A stretch of 64,000 nucleotides of DNA from Parvularculaceae bacterium. Lineage in GTDB: Bacteria > Pseudomonadota > Alphaproteobacteria > Caulobacterales > Parvularculaceae. Below, piece after piece: positions 17,915 through 26,261 of the stretch (position 1 is its first letter; each line of letters begins with the position of its first letter). A program made the position numbers and the translations under genes. Location: positions 310,001 through 374,000 of the forward strand of contig JANQSJ010000011.1 of NCBI GenBank assembly GCA_028284065.1, in the 5' to 3' direction. The notes under the pieces were generated by a model. The model made no database searches. It saw only the letters and a list, made by a program, of their open reading frames with translations, and was not told the DNA's origin.

Positions 17915-19297
17915 TTACGGCTTCTGGGGGTCGAGCCCCACGGACGGACCATTTGGGGCGGCGGCCTCGCCGGACCCCTCATTGCGTCGTTCCGCAGCGT
18001 CCCAGTCGGCGGGCAGTCGCCGTCCCGTCCAGTAATAGGCTGCCGCCGAAAGGGCGCTGGACGCGCCGAGAGTCGTAAGCGCAACGCGAAGCGAGGTCGT
18101 CTCGCCCATGTCGACCGCAAGGATATCCGACAGCGCCCCCACCCAGAGCGGCGCCCCGCCGAGGGCGATGAGGTTCAGAATGAAGAAGAAGACCGCCGTG
18201 GCGAAGGCGCGCATGCGCACGGGCGCCAGTGTCTGGACGAGCGAGAATGACGGCCCGAGATACATGCCGAGACCGATGAGAAACGGCGCAGACCAGAGGA
18301 AAGCGCCAAGCGCCGTCGGCGACCAAATCGACAGCCAACCCGTGGGGATGGTCGCCAGCATGCCGAGGGCGGGTATCCAGGTGTAGTAGCTCCTGTTCTT
18401 CGCGGACGCCCGGTCCGTCAGCCACCCGCCAAGAAAGGTGCCGATCCCATATGCGACGCCGTTCAGAAGCGCGAGCGGAAGCGTGATCTCCAAGTAACTC
18501 AGTTCATACGTACGCCGATAAAAATCGACGACCCAAAGGCCAAACCCATAGCCGGTGAAGCTTGAGAAAGTGACGCCAGCGGTGGCGCCCCAAAAGCTCG
18601 GGATGGACGCGAGCGCCTTTATCCCCTCCTTCAACTTAACCGGCGCGGCCGGAATGCCGTCGCTCGCCCCGCGAATGGGTTCGCGAACCGTCAGCTTCAT
18701 GATGATCGCGAGGAGAACGCCGGGGATGCCCACCAGGAAAAAGGCGTAGCGCCATCCAAGCTCCTGCAGCATCCAGCCGCCGGCGAGAAACGCAAACATC
18801 TGGCCGAAAGGGATGCCCAAGGAGTAGACCGCTAGCGCGCCGGCGCGTTTCTCCTTCGGAAAATAGTCGGAAATGAGGGAATGGGCCGGCGGCGAGCACC
18901 CCGCTTCGCCAATGCCGACGCCAATGCGCGCGATCGCAAGCTGAAAAGCGTTCGCCGCAAAGCCGGAAAGCGCGGTGAAGCTGCTCCAGATCGCGAGCGC
19001 CGCAGCGACGATATTGACGCGGTTGAAACGGTCCGCCGCCCAGGCGATTGGTATGCCGAGCGTCGTGTAGAGAATGACAAAGGCGAGGCCCTTAAGGAGG
19101 CCCAGCATGGAGTCGGAAAGGCCGAGCTCTTCTTTGATCGCTGGCGACAGGATCGCAATGATCTGTCGATCGATAAAGTTAAATGTATAGACGAGCGTCA
19201 GTACGCCAAGGACGTACCATTTGTAGCGGTCGGCGCCAGCGCCCTCATTTGCCGCCGTCTCCTTGGCGCCCGCCGGCGCGGCGTCGACGCCGCTCAC
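17915..19297 (-). CDS. MFS transporter, spinster-like
   Basis: A 460-residue permease with 12 predicted helices. The first helix reads LTLVYTFNFIDRQIIAIL, the N-F-x-D-R signature of the spinster group of the major facilitator superfamily. ADRFNR follows helix 2, GIGEAGCSPPAHSLISDYFP helix 4-5 and WRYAFFLVGIPG helix 6. Such genes in alphaproteobacteria are often linked to import of organic anions or lipids, but nothing here identifies the substrate. The GTG start overlaps the stop of the small lipoprotein gene by 4 bases, so the two are translationally coupled. Confidence 0.85.
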   Translation of the reverse strand: MSGVDAAPAGAKETAANEGAGADRYKWYVLGVLTLVYTFNFIDRQIIAILSPAIKEELGLSDSMLGLLKGLAFVILYTTLGIPIAWAADRFNRVNIVAAALAIWSSFTALSGFAANAFQLAIARIGVGIGEAGCSPPAHSLISDYFPKEKRAGALAVYSLGIPFGQMFAFLAGGWMLQELGWRYAFFLVGIPGVLLAIIMKLTVREPIRGASDGIPAAPVKLKEGIKALASIPSFWGATAGVTFSSFTGYGFGLWVVDFYRRTYELSYLEITLPLALLNGVAYGIGTFLGGWLTDRASAKNRSYYTWIPALGMLATIPTGWLSIWSPTALGAFLWSAPFLIGLGMYLGPSFSLVQTLAPVRMRAFATAVFFFILNLIALGGAPLWVGALSDILAVDMGETTSLRVALTTLGASSALSAAAYYWTGRRLPADWDAAERRNEGSGEAAAPNGPSVGLDPQKP

Positions 19298-19644
19298 CGG
19301 CGCCGCCCGCGGAGGTCAAAGCCCGTGACGCAGGATAGGCCCGCTTGGCCGACAGCCGCCACCGCTCGCGGATTATCGATCCGAGCGAGCGACGCGATCG
19401 CTTCTGTCGTCGTAGGCGCGCGCGACACCCTTAGCGTATAGTCAGCAAGGTCGGACAGGTCTTCCGATGACAGAGCATCGGACAGATCATCCGCCATGCA
19501 CAGCGCAGTGCCTTCCGGAATGCCAATCGCCTGAAAGCGGTTCTCAAGCGTTGCGCGCGCCCCTGCCGCGCACCCCGCGGAGATCAGCACGCTCGCGGCA
19601 AGCGCCGCGCGGAAGAGCGCGGCGCGATAAATGATATGTTCCAT
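19294..19644 (-). CDS. Small lipoprotein of unknown function
   Basis: A 116-residue protein from ATG 19644, preceded by GGGAGGG. The start MEHIIYRAALFRAALAAS is a signal sequence, and VLISAGC gives a lipobox with the modified Cys at about residue 25. The remainder is short and helical (CMADDLSDALSSEDLSDLAD, PTTTEAIASLARID) with cysteines in ALCMADD and GLSCVTGFD. I do not recognise the family. Its stop overlaps the MFS start (GTGA), so it is made together with that transporter. Confidence 0.68.
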   Translation of the reverse strand: MEHIIYRAALFRAALAASVLISAGCAAGARATLENRFQAIGIPEGTALCMADDLSDALSSEDLSDLADYTLRVSRAPTTTEAIASLARIDNPRAVAAVGQAGLSCVTGFDLRGRRR

Positions 19645-19856
19645 GGGGCCCTCCCGTCGGCCATGTCCGCCTGCGCCTGTCCCGCGGCGGATCGCCCCCG
19701 CTTGTGACCGCAGAGGTTCTGTGCATTTCGATGTTTTTCCGCGCGCGAGCATGCGTAAGATGTTGGCCAATCGCAAGTACTTAGCCCTCGCGCGTTCTTG
19801 GCGCGCGGCGAGCAGGCGCCCTCACCCCGCTAATCCCAATCCAAGGAACTTGACCC

Positions 19857-20864
19857 ATGAAGGCCATGATGAGCGCCACGCCAGGCGGCCCGGAGACGCT
19901 GACGCTGGAGGAGGTCGATCCGCCCGCCCCGGGGCCAAGCGAGGTGCTGATTGAGGTGAAGGCGGCCGGCGTCAACTTTCCGGACACGCTCATCATCCGT
20001 GACATGTATCAGTTCAAGCCGCCCCGTCCGTTCGCGCCAGGCGGCGAGGTCGCCGGCGTCATCGCAGCCGTCGGCGACGGCGTCACAAAGCTGGAGCCTG
20101 GCGACCGCGTGCAGGCGGGCGGGATCAATGGCGGTTTCGCCACCCACTTCGTCGCCCCCGCCGCGCAAGTGAGCAAAATCCCGGACGCCATGCCCTTCGA
20201 AGAGGCCGCCGCCTTCATGCTCACCTACGGGACATCGCACTACGCCCTTAAAGACCGCGCGGTTCTGAAGCCTGGCGAGGCGCTTTTTATTCTCGGCGCC
20301 GCGGGCGGCGTCGGCGCGGCGGCGATCGAACTCGGCAAGGCGATGGGCGCAAGAGTCATCGCCGGCGTCTCGTCCGAAGACAAGGCGGCCTTCTGCCGGG
20401 ATCTCGGCGCGGACGAAACGCTCGTCTATCCGCGCGAACTCGACAAGGACGCCCAGCGCGCGCTGTCGAAGGAGATAAAGGCGAAGGCCGCCGCCGTTGG
20501 CCGGCCTGAGGGCGCCGACGTCGTTTATGACGCGGTCGGCGGCGACTATGCCGAACCGGCGGTTCGCGCGCTCGGCTGGGGGGGGAGATTTCTTGTGGTC
20601 GGTTTCCCCGCCGGCATTCCAAAGCTGCCGCTGAATTTAACGCTCCTTAAGAGCTGCCAGGTCATCGGCGTCTTCTGGGGCGCGTTCACCATGCGCGACC
20701 CGGCCCGCAACGCCGACCATGTCGCAGAGCTGTTCCAGTGGTATACGGAGGGAAAAATCCGCCCACGCGTCACAGCGACTTTCCCTCTTGAGAATGCCGC
20801 CGACGCCCTCAAGCTCATTGAGGAGCGCAAGGCCACCGGCAAGGTCGTGCTGACGATGGCGTAA
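19857..20864 (+). CDS. NADPH:quinone oxidoreductase family protein (zinc-independent MDR)
   Basis: A 335-residue medium-chain dehydrogenase/reductase without the zinc ligands. N-terminal TLTLEEVDPPAPGPSEVLIE, VNFPDTLIIRDMYQ, PGGEVAGVI and GDRVQAG form the GroES-like domain; LGAAGGVGAAAIELGKAMGA is the NADP-binding Rossmann motif; GGRFLVVGFPAGIP and LKSCQVIGVFWGAF follow. The enzyme reduces quinones or enoyl compounds with NADPH. It begins at ATG 19857 after a short intergenic gap and ends 99 bases before the cation transporter. Confidence 0.87.
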   Translation: MKAMMSATPGGPETLTLEEVDPPAPGPSEVLIEVKAAGVNFPDTLIIRDMYQFKPPRPFAPGGEVAGVIAAVGDGVTKLEPGDRVQAGGINGGFATHFVAPAAQVSKIPDAMPFEEAAAFMLTYGTSHYALKDRAVLKPGEALFILGAAGGVGAAAIELGKAMGARVIAGVSSEDKAAFCRDLGADETLVYPRELDKDAQRALSKEIKAKAAAVGRPEGADVVYDAVGGDYAEPAVRALGWGGRFLVVGFPAGIPKLPLNLTLLKSCQVIGVFWGAFTMRDPARNADHVAELFQWYTEGKIRPRVTATFPLENAADALKLIEERKATGKVVLTMA

Positions 20865-20963
20865 CGGCCGGAAAAACCAGGGAGCCAAGCGTTAGTATAC
20901 GCGGACTTTTGGCCGAACGACGGATCTTCGCTATCTCGGGGAATTTCTGCTACCTCCCGGTTC

Positions 20964-21899
20964 ATGTCACTGGCCTCAGACAGAACCGAGGAAGAAAAAC
21001 GTCCCCTCGCTTGGGCCCGGACGGCCACGCTGGTCGCTATCCTCGTCGCCGGGGCCTTGTGCGTTGCGAAATTGGCTGCATGGCTGATCACGGGGTCCGC
21101 CGCCGTGCTTGGTTCGCTTGCCGATAGTGGCCTTGACCTCTTTGGCAGCGTCGTGGCGGCCGGCGCCGTGCGCTACGCCGCCATGCCTCCGGACCACAAT
21201 CACCGCTTCGGACACCAAAAAGCCGAAGCGTTGACTTCGCTCGGCCAGGTGGCCCTCATCGCGGCTTCCGCAGCGCTGGTTTGCTGGGAAAGCGCGCAAA
21301 GACTTGTGACGCCCAAGCCCGTAGATGAGCCGGCGTTTGCGATCGGCGTCCTGGCGCTGTCGCTGTCGATGACGCTTGGCCTGGTGGCGTTCCAAACGCT
21401 CGCGCTGAAACGGTCTGGCTCACTGATTATCGAGGCGGACCGCGCGCATTACCTTGGAGATGTGGTGGCGAATGGCGGGGCGTTGGCGGCCGTCGCCGTC
21501 GGCGTCTATTTCTCGTTCCCGCAGGCGGACGCGCTCGCCGGCTTCATCGGGGCCGCATTCTTGCTCGCCGCCGGCTGGCAGGTGGCGAAACAAGCCATTC
21601 CGCAGCTTATGGACGAAGAGCTTCCCGACGCTGATCAGGCGGTCTTGAAGGCGATCCTGGCGAGCGACGCCGATATCCTTGATTTTCATGCGCTGCGCAC
21701 CCGCCGCGCAGGCGAGCGTCGCTTCATTCAGGTCGACGTTCAAATCAATCCGGACATGAGCTTCAGGGCGGCGCACGACATCACCGACCGGATCGAACTT
21801 GCTATCGAACAGGCGTTCCCGGACGCCGACGTTATCGTACATCCCGATCCTGCCGGCGAAGCGCGAATTGAACGACGCGTCCTTTCAGCCGCCGAGTAA
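20964..21899 (+). CDS. Cation diffusion facilitator (FieF-like metal exporter)
   Basis: A 311-residue inner-membrane protein of the CDF family that exports Zn, Fe or similar divalent ions by proton antiport. Helix 2 SLADSGLDLFGSVV carries the first D-x3-D pair and helix 5 ADRAHYLGDVVAN the H-x3-D pair of the metal site. HNHRFGHQKAEAL is the histidine-bearing loop and RRFIQVDVQINPDMSF, DADVIVHPDP the cytoplasmic dimer domain. Which metal it exports cannot be read from sequence. Confidence 0.9.
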   Translation: MSLASDRTEEEKRPLAWARTATLVAILVAGALCVAKLAAWLITGSAAVLGSLADSGLDLFGSVVAAGAVRYAAMPPDHNHRFGHQKAEALTSLGQVALIAASAALVCWESAQRLVTPKPVDEPAFAIGVLALSLSMTLGLVAFQTLALKRSGSLIIEADRAHYLGDVVANGGALAAVAVGVYFSFPQADALAGFIGAAFLLAAGWQVAKQAIPQLMDEELPDADQAVLKAILASDADILDFHALRTRRAGERRFIQVDVQINPDMSFRAAHDITDRIELAIEQAFPDADVIVHPDPAGEARIERRVLSAAE

Positions 21900-21978
21900 A
21901 GGTGGCGTTTTCGTCGATCTGGGCAGCCGCAACGCCCAATCTGGTTAGACTTTAGCCCTGGCCCATGCCCGACGGCCA

Positions 21979-22500
21979 CTAAAACGGGTTCAGCGTATAC
22001 CCGTCTTGCTGGAGCAGCGCGTGGGCGGTCATCGCCGACAGCGCCATTTCGACGCCCGGCGACAGGTCTTCGACGCCAACGCCAAGGGCCGCAGCGCTCT
22101 GCCCGCAGACGATGACGCGGACATTGTTTTTCATGAGCGCGTCTATGAGCGGCGCGTTCGGTCCGCCCGCAGCCTCCCGGACGACGTCCGCCACCGCGCC
22201 GCCATGCACGACCACCGCGGCGGCGAGCCGCTCAGGCGCCATCCCCGCGCGGGCGTGCATGTTCATGAACCGCGCCGCCGAAACGAGCGTCGGGTTCGCC
22301 TCGCCCTCCTTTGCGCCTTTGCCAACGTCGAACGCGACTTTCAGCCGCGCGCGCTTCGGCAGCGGCGTCATGCCCGGAACCTCCGCGTTCGGTCCCTGTC
22401 CTTCAATCAAGGGCCCGGTCGCGAAGCCCTCAGGATACCCTTGCGCGGCCGCTGTCTCTGCGGTCATCGCCGCGACGGCGGCCAGGAAGATTGCGCGCAT
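21979..22500 (-). CDS. Secreted DsrE/DsrF-like family protein
   Basis: A 173-residue protein with a cleavable signal peptide (MRAIFLAAVAAMTAETAAAQG). LKVAFDVGKGA, FMNMHARAGMAPERLAAAVVVHGGAV, NNVRVIVCGQSAAALGV and VEMALSAMTAHALLQQDGY match the DsrE/sulfur-relay-like fold with a Cys at the active-site position. Exported members of this family have no firm role. The ATG at 22500 has AGGAG 8 bases upstream; a GTG at 22509 would add three residues. It is divergent from the SDR gene. Confidence 0.75.
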   Translation of the reverse strand: MRAIFLAAVAAMTAETAAAQGYPEGFATGPLIEGQGPNAEVPGMTPLPKRARLKVAFDVGKGAKEGEANPTLVSAARFMNMHARAGMAPERLAAAVVVHGGAVADVVREAAGGPNAPLIDALMKNNVRVIVCGQSAAALGVGVEDLSPGVEMALSAMTAHALLQQDGYTLNPF

Positions 22501-22627
22501 CACTTTCACTCCTGATCATGGCGGCGGCGAATGACGCCTCGATAGCGTAAAACGGAATGCCGAGGAATGCGCCGCTTGATACTCTCCGGTCGAAACGCAT
22601 TTCTTCGCCTGGCAAGAAGGAGACCCC

Positions 22628-23377
22628 ATGGCGCGCTTTGACGGAAAAAAAGTCCTCATCACCGGCGGCACAAGCGGCATCGGCCTCGCTGTCGCCAAAC
22701 GCATCGCCGCAGAAGGCGGGGCCGTCGCCATCACCGGCACCAACGAGGCGCGCCTCAAGGCTGCGGAGGAGGCGTTGCCATCCGGGACGCTCGTCCTGAA
22801 GAACGACGCCGGCGACCCCGCCGCCGCGACGGCGCTCGCGGGCGGGGCCAAGGACGCCATGGGCCATGTGGATTGCGTCTTCCTGAACGCAGGCTTCGGC
22901 AAGTTCTCCCCCGTCGAGGAGACGACCGTCGAGCACTTCGAGGGCATGACTAATGTGAACGTGCGGGGTCCGGTTTTACAGATGGCGGCGCTGAAGCCTC
23001 TCATCGCCGAGAATGGCTCGGTCGTCGTCACATCGTCGGTCGCGCCCTATTTCGGGCAGGCCGCCGGCGTCGTCTACGCGGGGACCAAGGGCGCGGTGAC
23101 GGCGATGGCGAGATGCTGGGCCCATGACCTGGCGCCGCGCGGCGCGCGGGTGAACGTCGTTGCGCCCGGCCCCATCGAGACCAATTTTTTCGAAGGCACA
23201 GGGTTCTCGGACGAGCAGATCTCCGCCTTCAGCGAACAAGTTAAAGGGCAGGTGCCGCTGCGCCGCTTCGGCTCGTCAGACGAAGTCGCCTCCGTCGTCT
23301 GCTTTCTTTTGTCGGACGACGCATCCTATGTGACGGGGTCGGAGTATATGGTCGATGGCGGCATGACGCTGCGTTGA
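22628..23377 (+). CDS. SDR family oxidoreductase
   Basis: A 249-residue short-chain dehydrogenase/reductase. Cofactor motif TGGTSGIG, ITGTNEARL after the second strand, FLNAGFG at the fourth strand, VTSSVAPYFGQ (catalytic Ser) and VYAGTKGAV (Tyr and Lys), then PGPIETNFF and GSEYMVDGGMTL. The sequence fits broad-specificity SDRs of the glucose/3-ketoacyl reductase type. It ends 4 bases before the converging valS stop. The substrate is unknown. Confidence 0.86.
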   Translation: MARFDGKKVLITGGTSGIGLAVAKRIAAEGGAVAITGTNEARLKAAEEALPSGTLVLKNDAGDPAAATALAGGAKDAMGHVDCVFLNAGFGKFSPVEETTVEHFEGMTNVNVRGPVLQMAALKPLIAENGSVVVTSSVAPYFGQAAGVVYAGTKGAVTAMARCWAHDLAPRGARVNVVAPGPIETNFFEGTGFSDEQISAFSEQVKGQVPLRRFGSSDEVASVVCFLLSDDASYVTGSEYMVDGGMTLR

Positions 23378-23381
23378 CGCA

Positions 23382-26177
23382 TCACGCCTCGAGACGCGAA
23401 AGCGCCGCCGTCAATTTGTCGAGCTTCTCCGCATATCCGGCGCGGCGCTCTTTCTGTTCCTCAACGACCTCCGCAGGCGCGCGCGCGACGAACTTCTCGT
23501 TGCTGAGCTTCTTGTCGACGACGTCAATTTCCTTGCGCGCCTTGTCGGCCTCTTTGGCGAGGCGCGCCTTCACCGCGTCAAGATCCACCGAGCCCGCAAC
23601 GTCGAGCACATAGGTGTCGCCGCCGGAGACGAGCGCGACGCCCTTCGGCGCGACGTCTGGCGAAATTGAGGTCACGCTCTCGAGCCGCGCGAGGCGCTCC
23701 ACAAACGCGCCATAGGTCTTGAGGCGCGCGTCCGCCGGGCCGCCGCCTGACAGGTGCAGAAGCGGGAATTTCTCGCCGGCCGGCAGATCCACCGTCTGGC
23801 GGACAGACCGAATCTCCGACACAAGATCGATGAGCCAGTTGATTTCCGCCGCCGCTTCCGGCGCGTCATGCTTTTCATCGAGCAAAGGCCATTCAGCGAC
23901 GATGAGATGCGTTGCCCGGTCCACGCTCGCGCCCCAAATCTCTTCGGTGACGAAGGGCATAAAAGGATGCAGAAGCTTCAGGATCTGGTCGAGGGCCCAG
24001 GCGGTGGCGGCGCGCAAATCCTCCTTCTCCGGACCATCAGCGCCTTGAAGCACCGGCTTTGACAGCTCCAGATGCCAGTCGCAGAAAACGTTCCAAGTGA
24101 AGCGGTAAACCGCCGCCGCCGCGTCGTTGAACCGATATTGCTCAAGCGCCTCGGTCGCCTCCTCGGCGCAGGCCCTTGTTTCATGCACAATCCAGCGCGC
24201 AAGCGTCGACCGCGCCGCCGTCGGATCGAAACCGGCCTCAGCCGAGCAGCCGTTCATCTCCGCAAAGCGCGCGGCGTTCCAAAGCTTGGTAGAAAAGTTG
24301 CGATAGCCTTCGACGCGCTGGTCGGACAGGCGCACATTGCGCCCCTGCCCCGCCTGCGCGCACAGCGTGAAGCGAAGCGCATCGGCGCCGTACTTGTCGA
24401 TAAGATCCAGCGGGTCGATGCCGTTGCCTTTCGACTTCGACATCTTCTGGCCTTTTTCGTCAACGACGAGGCCGTGAATATAAACCTCCGGGAACGGAAC
24501 TTGCGCCGCCCCGTGACCGTCCTTCATAAAGTGAAGCCCCATCATCATCATACGCGCGACCCAGAAGAAGATGATGTCATGCGCCGTGACGAGGACGCTC
24601 GTAGGGTAATTTGTCTTCAGAAGGCCGTAGTCCGGGTGATCGGCCTCCAGCGCATCCGGCCAGCCGAGCGTAGAGAACGGCCACAGACCTGACGAGAACC
24701 AGGTGTCGAGGACGTCTTCGTCGCGCACGAGCAACGGCGCGTCAGCCTCGCCGCGCACCATCGCGTCTATCTCCTCCATGTCGTAGCCCTCAGTCACGTA
24801 GCGCGCGACAGCCTGCTTCTTTGCGTCTTCCTCCGTTTCTGCGACGAAGCAATGCCCGTCCGGCCCATACCACGCCGGTATTCTGTGCCCCCACCAGAGC
24901 TGGCGCGAGACGCACCAGGGCTCGATGTTCCGCATCCACTGGAAATAGGTCTTCGACCAGTTTTCCGGCACGAAGCGCGTGTCGCCGTCCTCCACCGCTT
25001 TGATGGCGCGCTTGGCGAGTTCTTCAGCGTCCACGAACCATTGGTCCGTCAGCATCGGCTCAATGACGACGCCCGACCGGTCGCCGAAAGGCTGCATTAC
25101 CTTCTTGTCTTCGGTCTTGATGAGCAGCCCACGCTCGTCGATGTCCATGACGATCGCTTCGCGCGCTTCGTACCGGTCCATGCGGCGGTACTTCTCTGGA
25201 ATATAGTCGACGTTCAGCATGCGCGCCTGCTCGTCCATCAGGATGAACATCTCGATGTCGTTGCGCTTCGCCACCTGATAGTCGTTGAAATCGTGCGCGC
25301 CGGTGATCTTCACCGCGCCGGAGCCGAAGTCCGGGTCCGGATATTCGTCCGTGATGATGGGAATATACCGGTCCGCGAGCGGCAGGAGGCAACGTTTGCC
25401 GACGATCGGCGCGTAGCGCGCATCGTCCGGGTGCACCGCCACCGCGCCGTCGCCGAGCATCGTCTCGGGCCGTGTCGTCGCGATACTGATATAGTCGCGC
25501 GTCTCCCACTCGGTCGGGTTCCCTTCCTCGTCATGGGCGATGGGGAATTCGTATGTCTCGCCGTTCTCGAGCGGGTATTTGAAATGCCAGAAATGGCCGT
25601 TCGTCTCTTTATTCTCGACTTCCAGGTCGGAGATCGCGGTCTCGAATTTCGGATCCCAGTTAACGAGCCGCTTGTCGCGGTAGATGAGGCCCTCTTCGTA
25701 AAGCGTGACGAACACCCGTCGCACGGCCGCTGAGAGGCCCTCATCCATGGTGAAGCGCTCTCGCGACCAGTCGCATGTGGCGCCAAGCCGCCTCAGCTGC
25801 TTCAGGATCGTGCCGCCGCTCTCCTCTTTCCATTCCCAGACGCGTTCGACGAACGCCTCGCGCCCCATGGCGCGGCGATCCTGATTGCCTTCGGCGGCAA
25901 GCTTGCGCTCGACAACCATCTGGGTCGCGATGCCGGCGTGGTCCATGCCCGGCTGCCACAATACGGCGCGCCCGCGCATGCGTTGGAACCGGCAGAGCAC
26001 GTCCTGCAACGTGTTGTTGAGCGCATGGCCCATGTGCAGGGAGCCGGTGACGTTCGGCGGCGGGATGACAATCGTAAACGGATCGCCCTGCCCTGAGGGC
26101 TTGAAGGCGCCCGACGCCTCCCAGGCGTCATAGAGCCGGGGCTCGGCTTCAGCGGGATTGAAGGATTTGTCGAGCAT
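23382..26177 (-). CDS. valS: Valine--tRNA ligase
   Basis: A 931-residue class I synthetase. PPPNVTGSLHMGHAL is the HIGH motif, KMSKSKGNGIDPLDL the KMSKS motif, TTRPETMLGDGAVAVHPDD lies in the editing domain, and the C-terminal helical arm (LAKEADKARKEIDVVDKKL) is the ValS coiled coil that contacts tRNA. Length matches the family. It sits downstream of the prolyl oligopeptidase and popZ on the same strand; a popZ-valS neighbourhood also occurs in Caulobacter, as I recall. Confidence 0.97.
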   Translation of the reverse strand: MLDKSFNPAEAEPRLYDAWEASGAFKPSGQGDPFTIVIPPPNVTGSLHMGHALNNTLQDVLCRFQRMRGRAVLWQPGMDHAGIATQMVVERKLAAEGNQDRRAMGREAFVERVWEWKEESGGTILKQLRRLGATCDWSRERFTMDEGLSAAVRRVFVTLYEEGLIYRDKRLVNWDPKFETAISDLEVENKETNGHFWHFKYPLENGETYEFPIAHDEEGNPTEWETRDYISIATTRPETMLGDGAVAVHPDDARYAPIVGKRCLLPLADRYIPIITDEYPDPDFGSGAVKITGAHDFNDYQVAKRNDIEMFILMDEQARMLNVDYIPEKYRRMDRYEAREAIVMDIDERGLLIKTEDKKVMQPFGDRSGVVIEPMLTDQWFVDAEELAKRAIKAVEDGDTRFVPENWSKTYFQWMRNIEPWCVSRQLWWGHRIPAWYGPDGHCFVAETEEDAKKQAVARYVTEGYDMEEIDAMVRGEADAPLLVRDEDVLDTWFSSGLWPFSTLGWPDALEADHPDYGLLKTNYPTSVLVTAHDIIFFWVARMMMMGLHFMKDGHGAAQVPFPEVYIHGLVVDEKGQKMSKSKGNGIDPLDLIDKYGADALRFTLCAQAGQGRNVRLSDQRVEGYRNFSTKLWNAARFAEMNGCSAEAGFDPTAARSTLARWIVHETRACAEEATEALEQYRFNDAAAAVYRFTWNVFCDWHLELSKPVLQGADGPEKEDLRAATAWALDQILKLLHPFMPFVTEEIWGASVDRATHLIVAEWPLLDEKHDAPEAAAEINWLIDLVSEIRSVRQTVDLPAGEKFPLLHLSGGGPADARLKTYGAFVERLARLESVTSISPDVAPKGVALVSGGDTYVLDVAGSVDLDAVKARLAKEADKARKEIDVVDKKLSNEKFVARAPAEVVEEQKERRAGYAEKLDKLTAALSRLEA

Positions 26178-26261
26178 GGCCGCGCGCCTTTAGGATCGCA
26201 AAGAGGTCTAAGCGCCCTCATTACGAAAACTCAACCGCGCGGCCAAGCGCGTTCGCCTCGC

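Noticed and set aside
24852-25733. A 293-codon plus-strand frame.
   Set aside because: It is antisense to the editing and catalytic parts of valS.
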